Notes under the pieces: model-generated
Database searches by the model: none
What the model was told of the DNA's origin: nothing
Seen by the model: the letters and a program-made list of their open reading frames with translations, nothing else
Assembly (NCBI GenBank): GCA_045588915.1
Contig: JAZNFA010000007.1
Coordinates: 4,838 to 68,837 of the forward strand
Direction of reading: 5' to 3'
Origin: RGIG8050 sp045588915
GTDB lineage: Bacteria; Bacillota; Clostridia; Christensenellales; UBA1242
Length of the DNA: 64,000 bases
In this document: one piece after another, positions 44,786-52,975 of the stretch
How positions within the stretch are numbered: position 1 is the first letter of the stretch
Layout: every line of letters starts with the position of its first letter
Position numbers and translations under genes: made by a program

Positions 44786-46096
44786 ATGGAATATGTTTTT
44801 AGGTTCAACGAAAGCAGTACTGACAAACGGGTTGTAGCATTAAAAGAACTTTTTCAAAAAAACGGTTACGAAGTTTTAGGGTTTAATGATAAAACTGAAA
44901 GTAAGGGAATTTATTACCTAGAACCTCGTGTGAAGTTTGAACAAAATTTTTGGAAAACAGTGGTTAAGGGGAGTTTGGTTTTTGGTTATCAAACTGTAAT
45001 TGATGATGTACCGGATGGTATCACGTATATAAGTTTAAATAATGACCCTAACTTTATTGAAGCTAATAATGAACTAACTGCAAAAGCTTTTAAGCAAATT
45101 ATCGAGCTAAATAAATTTAAAACAAAGAAAATTTTAATCTGTGGTTATGGTAAATTAACAGCGGCTTTAGAAAAAGTTTTTAGCGATTGGAAGATTGCTA
45201 TTTTGAATTTTAATTGGCACAAAATGCCTGAGCTAACAAAAAAATATGAAAATTTAGCTTTTTTTAAAAAAGCACCATATCACGAATTTCCTGTAATTGT
45301 GAATACCATTCCGTGTAATTTGATTCAAATGTCAGATTGGCAACAGTCACGATACAAACAAAAAATATATGATTTAGCATCAGCGCCCTTTGGTTTTGAT
45401 TGGAGTGGCGTTAAGCAAGAAGATTTTGATTACGAGATTTTGCCTGGTTTGCCGGGAAGGTTTTATCCAGAAGAAGCTGCTCGTGTGGTTTTTGATGCAA
45501 TTCAACGCTATTTAAAAACTAATGCAAAGCCTGCTTGGGTTTTGTGCATTACGGGAAGTGCGTGTAGCTTTGTTAGACTGATTAAAGTATTAAATCAGTT
45601 AGTGGAGCACTATGAAATCTTTCCGGTAATTTCTCCAAATGCGAATGTGCCCAATCGCTTTATTGATAATTTAACCTTTCAAAGTGAAATTAGACGCATA
45701 ACTGGTCACGAAATAATTACTAACATTGCAGGGGCTGAACGGTTGTCAAGTATGCCAAATTTAAAGGGAAGTGTTGTCTTTCCTGCCACTGGGAATACGA
45801 TTGCTAAATTAACTCACGGAATTACCGATACGTGCGTTCTGATGGCTGTGAAGGCGTTATTACGCAATGATAAACCTTGCGTGATTGGTCTGGCAACAAA
45901 TGATGCTTTGTCGGGTAATGCAAAAAATATTGGTGAGTTAATGAATCGTCGTAATTATTATTTTGTACCATTCCGTCAAGATGCACCAATTACAAAGCCA
46001 CATTCGTGTGTTTGTGATTTTGATATGGTGTTGCCAACGATGCAAAGTGCATTGCAAGGTCAACAAATTCAACCATTTATCTTAGGCGTAGTTTAA
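44786..46096 (+). CDS. Fused dipicolinate synthase DpaA-DpaB (SpoVFA-SpoVFB)
   Basis: 436 residues. Residues 1-245 match DpaA: an N-terminal alpha/beta domain, then an NAD(P)-binding fold with ILICGYGKL (116-124), VNTIP (172-176), IYDLASAP (194-201) and ILPGLPGRF then AARVVFDAI (218-239). Residues about 248-436 match the flavoprotein DpaB: WVLCITGSACSF, ITGHEIIT, FPATGNTIAKLTHGITDT (332-349), LATNDALSGNAKNIG, YFVPFRQDAPITKPHS and a final LQGQQIQPFILG. In Bacillus and most spore formers these are two adjacent genes making pyridine-2,6-dicarboxylate in the mother cell for the spore core. Here one frame runs through with no internal start needed. DpaA is shortened by about 40 residues. The 3' end overlaps the convergent thioredoxin-like gene by 15 bases. 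Confidence 0.88.
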   Translation: MEYVFRFNESSTDKRVVALKELFQKNGYEVLGFNDKTESKGIYYLEPRVKFEQNFWKTVVKGSLVFGYQTVIDDVPDGITYISLNNDPNFIEANNELTAKAFKQIIELNKFKTKKILICGYGKLTAALEKVFSDWKIAILNFNWHKMPELTKKYENLAFFKKAPYHEFPVIVNTIPCNLIQMSDWQQSRYKQKIYDLASAPFGFDWSGVKQEDFDYEILPGLPGRFYPEEAARVVFDAIQRYLKTNAKPAWVLCITGSACSFVRLIKVLNQLVEHYEIFPVISPNANVPNRFIDNLTFQSEIRRITGHEIITNIAGAERLSSMPNLKGSVVFPATGNTIAKLTHGITDTCVLMAVKALLRNDKPCVIGLATNDALSGNAKNIGELMNRRNYYFVPFRQDAPITKPHSCVCDFDMVLPTMQSALQGQQIQPFILGVV

Positions 46097-46396
46097 TGTT
46101 TGGTCTATGATTCTTTTAAGCAGTTGTGGATGTTTGACACCAACAATTGAAGTTAGGAATTGCCCATAGCGAAAAAGTAGCAGAGTAGGAAGCGATGTAA
46201 TTTTATACTTTTGTAACAGTATTGGAAATTTATCAGCATTAATTTGGTAAAATTTAATTTGAGTAAAATCTTTTTCTAAATTATTAAGGATAGGGGTCAT
46301 AATCTGGCAATTCAAACATCCTGTACTGTAAATCTCAAGGACTATTTTTCCTTTTGATAATTGTTCAGTAATTTCATTGGCATTTAAATTTTTCAT
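46082..46396 (-). CDS. Thioredoxin-like protein with CLNC active site
   Basis: 104 residues with a thioredoxin fold: IVLEIYSTGCLNCQIMTPILNNL, FYQINADKFP, ITSLPTLLLF (with the cis-proline) and the ending GVKHPQLLKRII. The active site is CLNC at about 27-30 in place of CGPC, and the usual Trp before it is Thr-Gly, so redox behaviour should differ from a classical thioredoxin. No signal peptide. It is convergent with dpaAB. No thioredoxin reductase is nearby. Confidence 0.82.
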   Translation of the reverse strand: MKNLNANEITEQLSKGKIVLEIYSTGCLNCQIMTPILNNLEKDFTQIKFYQINADKFPILLQKYKITSLPTLLLFRYGQFLTSIVGVKHPQLLKRIIDQTLNYA

Positions 46397-46431
46397 TATT
46401 TATTTTATGGCTGAGAATTATTTTCTGCCAC

Positions 46432-46459
46432 TTTACAAATTTTGTAGTTATGTTATTAT
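46432..46459 (+). promoter_or_regulatory. Promoter of tRNA-Arg
   Basis: TTTACA (46432-46437) and the extended -10 TGT-TATTAT (46454-46459), 16-base spacer, ending 8 bases before the tRNA. The -10 lies in a perfect palindrome GTTATTATATAATAAC. Confidence 0.6.
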
Positions 46460-46467
46460 ATAATAAC

Positions 46468-46544
46468 GTTTCCGTAGCTCAGTTGGATAGAGCATCGCCC
46501 TTCTAAGGCGAGGGTCCCGTGTTCGAGCCACGGCGGAAACACCA
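46468..46544 (+). tRNA. tRNA-Arg (anticodon UCU)
   Basis: Acceptor GTTTCCG pairs with CGGAAAC; D arm GCTCAGTTGGATAGAGC; anticodon stem TCGCC/GGCGA around CTTCTAA; T arm CCGTG-TTCGAGC-CACGG. CCA is encoded. Reads AGA (and AGG by wobble). Confidence 0.95.
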
Positions 46545-46555
46545 TAAAACCATCA

Positions 46556-46606
46556 AATCAACTGTAAATTTCGTCGCCGAACGAAAATCAGTTGATTTTT
46601 TTTTTT
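46556..46606 (+). terminator. Terminator after tRNA-Arg
   Basis: A nine-pair stem AATCAACTG/CAGTTGATT carries an inner TTTCGT/ACGAAA hairpin and is followed by a run of about ten T. Confidence 0.85.
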
Positions 46607-46668
46607 CTATTATAAGTTAAGTAGTAGTGTACATACTAAATGTATTACTGCAAAAAAGGAGGAAACAA

Positions 46669-47883
46669 ATGAAAAAAACAGTTGTATGGATTTTTGTTTT
46701 AACGATGACGATATGCGCAACTTTGGTATTAAGTTTCTCATGCATCAGTATCAGTTTGCAAAATTCTATATTAAAAAATGAAGTAGGTGATTTAAACAAC
46801 AAAAATAGCGAATTAAATAAACAAGTTCAAGATTTGAACAACGTAATTGGCGATTTGCAAGAAACGGTTAACTTCTTTGAAAATCAAATTGCTTTGATTA
46901 CTTATGAAGTTAATGGTCAAGTTTGGAAAATCGACGTTGCCCAAGTTGGCGAAAAAATTGAGTTGCCTGTTGCCCCCGACACAGCAACCGAAATCTTTAA
47001 CGGTTGGAAAGTGGAAGGCGATGACAAAGTATATGCTGGTACTTACGAAGCAACGGCTGGCGTAAAATTCGTTGCAGATATGTTTAACCCGACAGAAATC
47101 AAAGGTTCATGGCAACCAATGGAATGGAAGGGTGTAACTGAACCTTATGGTGGTAGTATATGGACCGATGGTGTCGATCTATATTTTGGTTTTGATTATC
47201 GTTTGGATAAAGCAACCAATACATGGGAACCAATAACAATGAATTGGGAAGGAGAAACGCCTGAATTTTATACTTTTAATAATTGTTGTTGGACAGATGA
47301 CATAAATTGTTATTTTTCACAAAATGAAGAAAACCAATATGTATTTGATAGAGAAACACTTACATGGAAAACAATGGAATGGAATTTGAACGGTATTGAT
47401 GCACGCTATTTTAGCGGAGATTATATTTTTAAATATCAAGGTAAAATTTATTATGCATATACAGCCAGTGGGTATAATTCGTATTTTTATGTTTTAGACG
47501 TTGCTACACATACATGGCAAAATATGAATTGGACATTTGAAGGTAATTACTTAGATGGAAATAATGTCGTTATTATTGGTGATATTTGTTATGGTAAATA
47601 TTATGATTCGTATAGAATTGACTTTGATAACAAAAAATTAGTAACTGTTAACTTTACTGGTGATTATACAGGTACTGTTAATAAAAATAATCTTTGGACA
47701 GATGGTGAACATTATTATGTTAATGACAATAACAAAACATATTTCCTTAATCCAGGGGCATTATATTTTACCGAAATTACGTGGGATGTAGATGGTGTTG
47801 AGTATGGTAATTGTATTTGGACGGACGGTACAAATTGCTATTATTCAAGTGGTAGCAATCAATACGTATTCGTTAAAGCGTAA
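46669..47883 (+). CDS. Exported/membrane-anchored protein with coiled coil, InlB-like repeat and propeller-type repeats
   Basis: 404 residues from ATG 46669, which follows the strong Shine-Dalgarno AAAGGAGG. An N-terminal hydrophobic helix (about 5-30) anchors it or acts as a signal; no canonical lipobox is seen. Residues about 32-75 form heptads (coiled coil), followed by a short InlB/Flg_new-like domain (IELPVAPDTATEIFNGWKV). From about 145 to the end there are five or six repeats with TW-x-x-M-x-W and IWTDG, CYYS motifs, suggesting a kelch-like or Trp-rich beta-propeller. No enzymatic motif. Surface display with ligand binding is an inference. A bidirectional terminator follows. Confidence 0.65.
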   Translation: MKKTVVWIFVLTMTICATLVLSFSCISISLQNSILKNEVGDLNNKNSELNKQVQDLNNVIGDLQETVNFFENQIALITYEVNGQVWKIDVAQVGEKIELPVAPDTATEIFNGWKVEGDDKVYAGTYEATAGVKFVADMFNPTEIKGSWQPMEWKGVTEPYGGSIWTDGVDLYFGFDYRLDKATNTWEPITMNWEGETPEFYTFNNCCWTDDINCYFSQNEENQYVFDRETLTWKTMEWNLNGIDARYFSGDYIFKYQGKIYYAYTASGYNSYFYVLDVATHTWQNMNWTFEGNYLDGNNVVIIGDICYGKYYDSYRIDFDNKKLVTVNFTGDYTGTVNKNNLWTDGEHYYVNDNNKTYFLNPGALYFTEITWDVDGVEYGNCIWTDGTNCYYSSGSNQYVFVKA

Positions 47884-47901
47884 CATTTGCAACATAAAAA
47901 A

Positions 47902-47927
47902 GGGCTTGTCATCGCAAGCCCTTTTTT
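47902..47927. terminator. Bidirectional terminator between two convergent surface-protein genes
   Basis: GGGCTTG/CAAGCCC stem with a TCATCG loop, flanked by six A on the left and six T on the right. Confidence 0.9.
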
Positions 47928-47933
47928 GATTGA

Positions 47934-49916
47934 TTACGAAAGAAGTTTATCTAATTCTACTGGTTTTTCTTTTAGTTTTTCAATACTTTCTTTAGTTTCA
48001 GTAGTGGGTTTTTGTTTGGATTCTGAATCTTTAGTAGCAACTTTATTTTCTTCTGTCGTGATTTTAATATCATCTTTGTTGAAGTCTTTAATTTCATTAA
48101 GTTTTTTGTTTTCAGTATCAGAATCTGATTTACTAATATATTTGTCTAAATCAACTTCTTTTTCTTCTAAATCATTGATGTCGCCTTTATCTTCTGTTTC
48201 TTGAATAGGAGTCTCAACATCATCACCACCATAAATTGGATTGTCATTTCCTTGTTCATTATCGCCAGGGTTTTGTTCATCGCCAGGGTTCGTTGGGTCT
48301 TCTGGGGTTTGTTCATCGCCGGGTTTTTCGTTGTCACCAGGATTTTCGTTACCAGGATTTTCATTATCTCCTGGTTTTTCGTTATCGCCAGGGTTTTGTT
48401 CGTCGCCAGGTTTCGTTGGGTCTTCTGGGTTTTGTTCGTCGCCGGGGTTCGTTGGATCTTCTGGTTCTTGTCCCGGATCATCCGGAATTGGGGTCTGTGG
48501 ATTTTGATTTTTGTTAAGATCAAATGTATAACCAAAACCAACAAAGATTCGAATATTCATATTTTTGGTTTTAAATGTTGCACCTACTGATGCACCAACA
48601 TCTAACAACATACGTTGAATGTTAGCTAAACTGTTTGCGCTGAAGTCTAATGCAAATTTATTGTTGATGTCCCATTTGTAGCCACCGTAGATTCCGAATG
48701 GGGTACTGATACCTTTCTTGTCAAATTGAATACCACCTTTCAAGCCAACATATGCGCCGTGGTTATTGTTAAATGTCTTACCAACACCAATTTTAGGCAA
48801 AAGTTGCGCTGCGTCAAGGCCGCCATTGATACCTTTATTAAGATTTAAATCACCACCGAAAGACAAGTTAACATCTTTAGAAAGATTGTTAGTTACATCC
48901 AAACCAAGACCGATTCCTGTGTATTTATTGGTTGTGTTTGATGATACGCTAATATTAACTTTATTGTTGTTCTTTTTAGCGATTTGTTTTGTCATAATTT
49001 CAGGTTTAATGTCAGTATCATAACCTAAAATTTGCAATCTTTTTAACATACGGTTTTTTGCGTGTCCCGATGCGTATTCAAAAAGAACAGCACGAGTTTG
49101 TTTTTTTGTTCCAAACATTGGATCTGGTAATAAGTTTGCTGTTTTGTCAATTAAATCAAGTAATAATAAATAATCATTTTCGCCAATTTTGGTTTTACAG
49201 GTAATGTCTTTAATTTTTGTAAAATTATTTTTAATTTGTTTAGCAATGTTTGCGCCATTTTTTCCGTGAACTGCATATTCATATTCACAATAATCAAGAA
49301 TGATTTTTTCTAAAGAATCAAATAAAGCAAAACATTCTTTACGAACATCGCGTTTTTCTTGACTGCTTATTTTAAAGTGTTGGTTTTTTCCGTCACGTTC
49401 ATCAAGAACTGCAATTTCGGCTTCTTCTGCTTGAAGACGAACCATTGCTAAAGTATCTAAAATTATATGAATGTTGTGTTGAACTATACTACGTGCAACT
49501 TGAAGGTTTTGTTCATTTGTTGTTTTCGCGCCACGGTTTGCAGCAATATCGTTATATTGTTCTTTTGTTAAACCTGAGTTTGAAACAGTATGACTTTCTA
49601 AAGAGTTATATCCACTTGCTAATGCTAGCGTATTAGCATTCATTTCAATGATTAAATCTGAAAGTTCTGCTTGAACTTTGTCTTCAGACATTTCGTCTTT
49701 ATTTGTTAATGTGTTTAACTTACTGTTTAAAATTTTCTTTAATGTAAGTTGTGCATTTTTATCACTAAAATTTGAAATTACTTTTTCGTATGGTACAATT
49801 TTATTACCAAGTGATGTGTTCTTGTTATAAGTTTGGTGATCTAATGCGGCTGCGTTACAATGAAGCATACCAGCCAATAAAAAAGATGATAATAATTTTT
49901 TTAAATTTTTTCCCAT
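47934..49916 (-). CDS. Exported protein with beta-barrel-like domain and Pro-Gly-Asp repeat tail
   Basis: 660 residues. A signal peptide (basic KKLLSSFLLAGMLHCNA, cleavage near 24) leads a mostly helical region (about 30-290). Residues about 310-465 are an alternating hydrophobic/polar, Gly- and Asn-rich series of strands (for example GIGLGLDVTNNL, LSFGGDLNLN, AYVGLKGGIQF, FGIYGGYKWDI, VGASVGATF), ending RIFVGFGYTFDL, the sort of sequence expected for an outer-membrane-type beta-barrel. Then comes a repeat tail of NPGDE, EDPTNPGD and GDNEKPG units (about 475-560) and an acidic/Lys-rich end. No LPxTG or membrane anchor. Function unknown. Confidence 0.6.
   Translation of the reverse strand: MGKNLKKLLSSFLLAGMLHCNAAALDHQTYNKNTSLGNKIVPYEKVISNFSDKNAQLTLKKILNSKLNTLTNKDEMSEDKVQAELSDLIIEMNANTLALASGYNSLESHTVSNSGLTKEQYNDIAANRGAKTTNEQNLQVARSIVQHNIHIILDTLAMVRLQAEEAEIAVLDERDGKNQHFKISSQEKRDVRKECFALFDSLEKIILDYCEYEYAVHGKNGANIAKQIKNNFTKIKDITCKTKIGENDYLLLLDLIDKTANLLPDPMFGTKKQTRAVLFEYASGHAKNRMLKRLQILGYDTDIKPEIMTKQIAKKNNNKVNISVSSNTTNKYTGIGLGLDVTNNLSKDVNLSFGGDLNLNKGINGGLDAAQLLPKIGVGKTFNNNHGAYVGLKGGIQFDKKGISTPFGIYGGYKWDINNKFALDFSANSLANIQRMLLDVGASVGATFKTKNMNIRIFVGFGYTFDLNKNQNPQTPIPDDPGQEPEDPTNPGDEQNPEDPTKPGDEQNPGDNEKPGDNENPGNENPGDNEKPGDEQTPEDPTNPGDEQNPGDNEQGNDNPIYGGDDVETPIQETEDKGDINDLEEKEVDLDKYISKSDSDTENKKLNEIKDFNKDDIKITTEENKVATKDSESKQKPTTETKESIEKLKEKPVELDKLLS
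48240..48490 (-). repeat. Tandem repeat encoding NPGDE/EDPTNPGD units
   Basis: Short imperfect DNA repeats (variants of cgccagggtt and gttgggtcttctgg) run about 250 bases within the 47934-49916 gene and encode Pro-Gly-Asp-rich units of 5 to 18 residues. Open frames on the opposite strand here are by-products of the repeat. Confidence 0.75.
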
Positions 49917-50009
49917 GCTTTAATATTACCAAAAAACTCAGTCATAGTCAATATTTCAAAAAAAATATTTCAACAATTTTTATTTGTCTTTATTTTTATT
50001 AATGTTTAT

Positions 50010-50015
50010 TATATT
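50010..50015 (+). promoter_or_regulatory. -10 box (TATATT) of the glycosyltransferase gene
   Basis: TATATT ends 5 bases before the ATG at 50021, with no Shine-Dalgarno sequence. Confidence 0.4.
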
Positions 50016-50020
50016 TATAA

Positions 50021-50842
50021 ATGAGTCAGAAAAGTATTGACGATGATTATAAAATTTCTGTTGTTATGTCAGTTTATAAAAATGATATTGCAGAAAATTT
50101 TAAACTTGCTGTAGATAGCATATTAAATCAAAGCTATTTACCTAGTGAAATAATTTTAATTGTGGATGGACCAATACCTGAGGATGTTAATCAAATTGTT
50201 GCAAACTTTGAAAAAAATTCTATCTTTAACATAATTAGATTTGAAAATAATTGTGGATTGGGTAAAGTGCTTGAATATGGTTGTAATCAAGCCAAATACC
50301 CAATAATCGCTAGGATGGATAGTGATGATATTTCTGAGCCGTTTCGATTCGAGAAACAAATAAATTACTTGAAAAATAATCAGGATTGTGATGTTTTAGG
50401 TTCTTTTGGTAATAAATTTTTATATTCAAAAAAGAAATATTTTAACAAATTACCAATAACAGACACTGAGATTAAAAAATACATAAAAAAACGATGTCCT
50501 TTTTATCATATGACAATAATGATGAAAAAATCAGTACTTATGAAGTGTGGAAATTATAAAGACTGGTATTTAGCAGAGGATTACTATTTGTGGATTAGGA
50601 TGTGCTTAGGTGGTGTTAAATTTTATAATTATCCTGAAGCTTTAGTGAATATTAGGGTGGATTACTGTACTTTATTACGTCGTCATGGTATGAAATATTT
50701 TAAAAGCATAGCAGGTCTATTCAAACTGATGTATCATCATAAAATGATAGGTATTTTTTCTTATTATAAAAATATTGTAACCCGTTTCATATACCACGTG
50801 CTAATACCAATAAAAATTAAGCAGCTATTTCATAAATCATAA
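50021..50842 (+). CDS. Family 2 glycosyltransferase
   Basis: 273 residues. GT-A fold: ISVVMSVYKNDIAENF at the N-terminus, DSILNQSYLPSEIILIVDGP, the metal-binding ARMDSDDISEP (DxD-type) and a late LAEDYYLWIRM acidic motif. This resembles enzymes that add sugars to cell-surface polysaccharides. The acceptor and donor are unknown. A basic C-terminal helix could associate with the membrane. No other polysaccharide genes flank it, apart from the galU and phosphohexomutase genes 1-3 kb downstream on the other strand. Confidence 0.87.
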   Translation: MSQKSIDDDYKISVVMSVYKNDIAENFKLAVDSILNQSYLPSEIILIVDGPIPEDVNQIVANFEKNSIFNIIRFENNCGLGKVLEYGCNQAKYPIIARMDSDDISEPFRFEKQINYLKNNQDCDVLGSFGNKFLYSKKKYFNKLPITDTEIKKYIKKRCPFYHMTIMMKKSVLMKCGNYKDWYLAEDYYLWIRMCLGGVKFYNYPEALVNIRVDYCTLLRRHGMKYFKSIAGLFKLMYHHKMIGIFSYYKNIVTRFIYHVLIPIKIKQLFHKS

Positions 50843-50849
50843 AAAGTAC

Positions 50850-50877
50850 TTGTCAATTATTTATACTGTGGTATAAT
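50850..50877 (+). promoter_or_regulatory. Promoter of tRNA-Gly
   Basis: TTGTCA (50850-50855), 16-base spacer and extended -10 TGG-TATAAT (50872-50877), ending 10 bases before the tRNA. Confidence 0.7.
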
Positions 50878-50887
50878 AATCATATTC

Positions 50888-50962
50888 GCGGGAGTAGCAC
50901 AGCGGTAGTGCGTCGCCTTGCCAAGGCGAAGGTCGTGAGTTCGAACCTCATTTCCCGCTCCA
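50888..50962 (+). tRNA. tRNA-Gly (anticodon GCC)
   Basis: Acceptor GCGGGAG pairs with the TTCCCGC strand; anticodon loop TTGCCAA between TCGCC and GGCGA; T loop TTCGAAC; CCA is encoded. Reads GGC and GGU. Confidence 0.95.
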
Positions 50963-50973
50963 AAGTAAATAAA

Positions 50974-51002
50974 AAAATAGAGGCGATTATGCCTCTATTT
51001 TT
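50974..51002. terminator. Bidirectional terminator after tRNA-Gly
   Basis: AAAATAGAGGC/GCCTCTATTTT stem with a GATTAT loop. The minus-strand phosphohexomutase gene stops inside the loop. Confidence 0.85.
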
Positions 51003-52093
51003 AATTGTGATGATAATGTTTGCCAAGCTTTTGTAACAGCTTTCTCTTTTTTACTTTCAAGCATAATACGGAGGATTGGCTCAGTTCCACTTTTGCGAAT
51101 GACTTTACGTATATTTCGAGGATTGAAATTTTGAAGTATTGTTTCATAATCATCTGGCAAATCGTCGATATTTACATTATAACAAATTTGATAATAAGGT
51201 CGATATGTGTTTAGAATTGCCTGTAAGCCTTCAATACCTTTTTCTTTGTAAGCATTTGCTACCAAAATAATTGCATCAAGCGCATCCGAAGAGCTATTGT
51301 TAGTTTCAAAATAATAGTGACCACTTTTTTCTGCACCAAGAATAACGTGTGAAGATCGCATAAAACTTAAAACACTTTGTCCACCAACTTTACTGCGAAT
51401 AATATTAAAATTACGTTCTAAGCCACTATTGACAGTTTCATCGATAACAATTGTTTTTAAGTTGAGTAGTGTAGCAAGTAATATTGTAACTTCTTCACTT
51501 GATAATACATGGTCGTGTAAATACATCATAAAACGGTCGGCATCTCCATCAACTGCAAATCCAATTTCTAAATTATTTTTTTGACAGTAATCGTTTAAAA
51601 ATTCTGGGTGAGTTGCACCACAGCCTTCGTTAATTTCTCCATCACCACAGTTAACAATGTTGGTGAAGCCTAAGCTGTTTAATTTATGTCCTAAGCCACC
51701 ATTTGCACAATCTATGATAATATCTTTAGGTAATAAATCCCATTTATGATAAGCAGGGACAGGTGGTAAATCTAACTTGCTTTGTTCTATGTGATTTAGA
51801 TAGATTTTAAAACCACAGTATCTGCAAGGATTATGAGATGCTGTAATCATTACAGCCAAACCATTTTGAGCAGCCAATTCGGGTGTAGTAGTAATGCCTA
51901 AATTATGAATTGTACCAGGGAAGTGCTTAATAAATTCTTCCATCAATTTATCGCTTCCAGTACGCCCATCACGAGCAATTGAAATTTCTTGCCAACCAAC
52001 TGTATACAAACTTTCTGCAATTTCTTTAGCAACACGATTTTTTAATAAGTTACTAGTTAAATCTCGAATACCAGAGGTTCCAAACTTTAGCAT
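50987..52093 (-). CDS. Phosphohexomutase, GlmM-like (short)
   Basis: 368 residues against about 450 for GlmM. All four family motifs are present: FGTSGIRD at the start, TASHNP (catalytic serine loop), DGDADR (metal-binding) and RKSGTEP (phosphate-binding). The inter-domain segments are trimmed. It could be phosphoglucosamine mutase (GlmM) or a phosphogluco/mannomutase; motif detail does not decide. Next to galU, conversion of hexose-6-phosphate to hexose-1-phosphate for UDP-sugar synthesis is plausible. A GGAG site lies just upstream of its ATG, and the galU stop is 6 bases away, so they form an operon. Confidence 0.85.
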   Translation of the reverse strand: MLKFGTSGIRDLTSNLLKNRVAKEIAESLYTVGWQEISIARDGRTGSDKLMEEFIKHFPGTIHNLGITTTPELAAQNGLAVMITASHNPCRYCGFKIYLNHIEQSKLDLPPVPAYHKWDLLPKDIIIDCANGGLGHKLNSLGFTNIVNCGDGEINEGCGATHPEFLNDYCQKNNLEIGFAVDGDADRFMMYLHDHVLSSEEVTILLATLLNLKTIVIDETVNSGLERNFNIIRSKVGGQSVLSFMRSSHVILGAEKSGHYYFETNNSSSDALDAIILVANAYKEKGIEGLQAILNTYRPYYQICYNVNIDDLPDDYETILQNFNPRNIRKVIRKSGTEPILRIMLESKKEKAVTKAWQTLSSQLKIEA

Positions 52094-52099
52094 TTTAAT

Positions 52100-52876
52100 T
52101 TACTCCTTTATTAAATCTTTTAGCCAATCCTTAAATTCAGGAATAGCTTTATATGTCGCATAAGTGGTCGCTTGAGCAAAACCTAATGGGTTACCTAAGT
52201 CAAAGCGTTTACCAGTTAATTCGACGTGACGCAATTTTGGTAATTTGTTGATTGCATCAACTATACATATTTCACCTTCGTCATCTTTATGTTCTCGAAT
52301 AAAATTAAGTACTTCAGGTACTAAAACATAAGTACCAAGTGAAGCAAAATTTGAAGGTGGATTTGTTTTTGGTTTTTCAATAATACCTTCAATTTCGTTG
52401 CCTTCTTTTGGAATAATAATACCGTAACGATAAGCAACTTCTAGTGGAATTTTATAAGAAGATAAAACTGATGTTTGGTGTTCTTTAAAATCATCGATTA
52501 AAACTTTGTATGGATTTTGTTCTAACATTAATTCATCTGGAAAAATTAATAAGAATGGGTCATTTTTAATAAAATCCTTAGCAATCATAGTTGCAGGACC
52601 GGTACCTTCCATTTTCAATTGTTTTGCATAAGAAATTTTAATATCTGGATACATACCATTAAAGTGATTAATGATACATTCCTTACTATCGCTAATGACG
52701 ATAAAAATTTCTTTTACTCCCGCTTCAATTACTTGTTCAACAATTAGTTGCAATAATGGTGTCGTTTGGACGGGAAGCATCTCCTTTGGTTGTGATTTTG
52801 TGTATGGCATCATACGTGTACCTCTTCCAGCACAAAGTATGACGGCCTTTTTTATCTCTTGTTTTGAGTTTTCCAT
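52100..52876 (-). CDS. galU: UTP--glucose-1-phosphate uridylyltransferase
   Basis: 258 residues, slightly shorter than usual (about 290). The nucleotide-binding start KAVILCAGRGTRMMPYTKSQPKEMLPV is canonical, with FIVISDSKE, GTGPATMIA, the FPDEL metal-site strand and the IIEKPK motif later. Makes UDP-glucose for surface polysaccharide or glycolipid synthesis. Other sugar-1-phosphate nucleotidyltransferases share this fold, but the opening favours GalU. First gene of a minus-strand operon with the phosphohexomutase; GAGG lies just before its ATG. Confidence 0.88.
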   Translation of the reverse strand: MENSKQEIKKAVILCAGRGTRMMPYTKSQPKEMLPVQTTPLLQLIVEQVIEAGVKEIFIVISDSKECIINHFNGMYPDIKISYAKQLKMEGTGPATMIAKDFIKNDPFLLIFPDELMLEQNPYKVLIDDFKEHQTSVLSSYKIPLEVAYRYGIIIPKEGNEIEGIIEKPKTNPPSNFASLGTYVLVPEVLNFIREHKDDEGEICIVDAINKLPKLRHVELTGKRFDLGNPLGFAQATTYATYKAIPEFKDWLKDLIKE

Positions 52877-52975
52877 ATTACCTCTTTTATATTATTTTTG
52901 GTTTAAAATTTAAAACTCTAAACCATTAAAATATAACATACGAGTTTGAGTGCAACAACTAAATTATTAAGTGCT

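Noticed and set aside
46454..46464. The palindrome GTTATTATATAATAAC as a regulator binding site
   Set aside because: It is explained by overlapping -10-type sequences of the tRNA-Arg promoter in AT-rich DNA.
48201..48590. Several long plus-strand frames (Pro/Ser/Gly/Phe-rich) over the repeat region
   Set aside because: They are antisense by-products of the PGD-encoding repeat in the minus-strand gene, with no start signals and simple repetitive composition.
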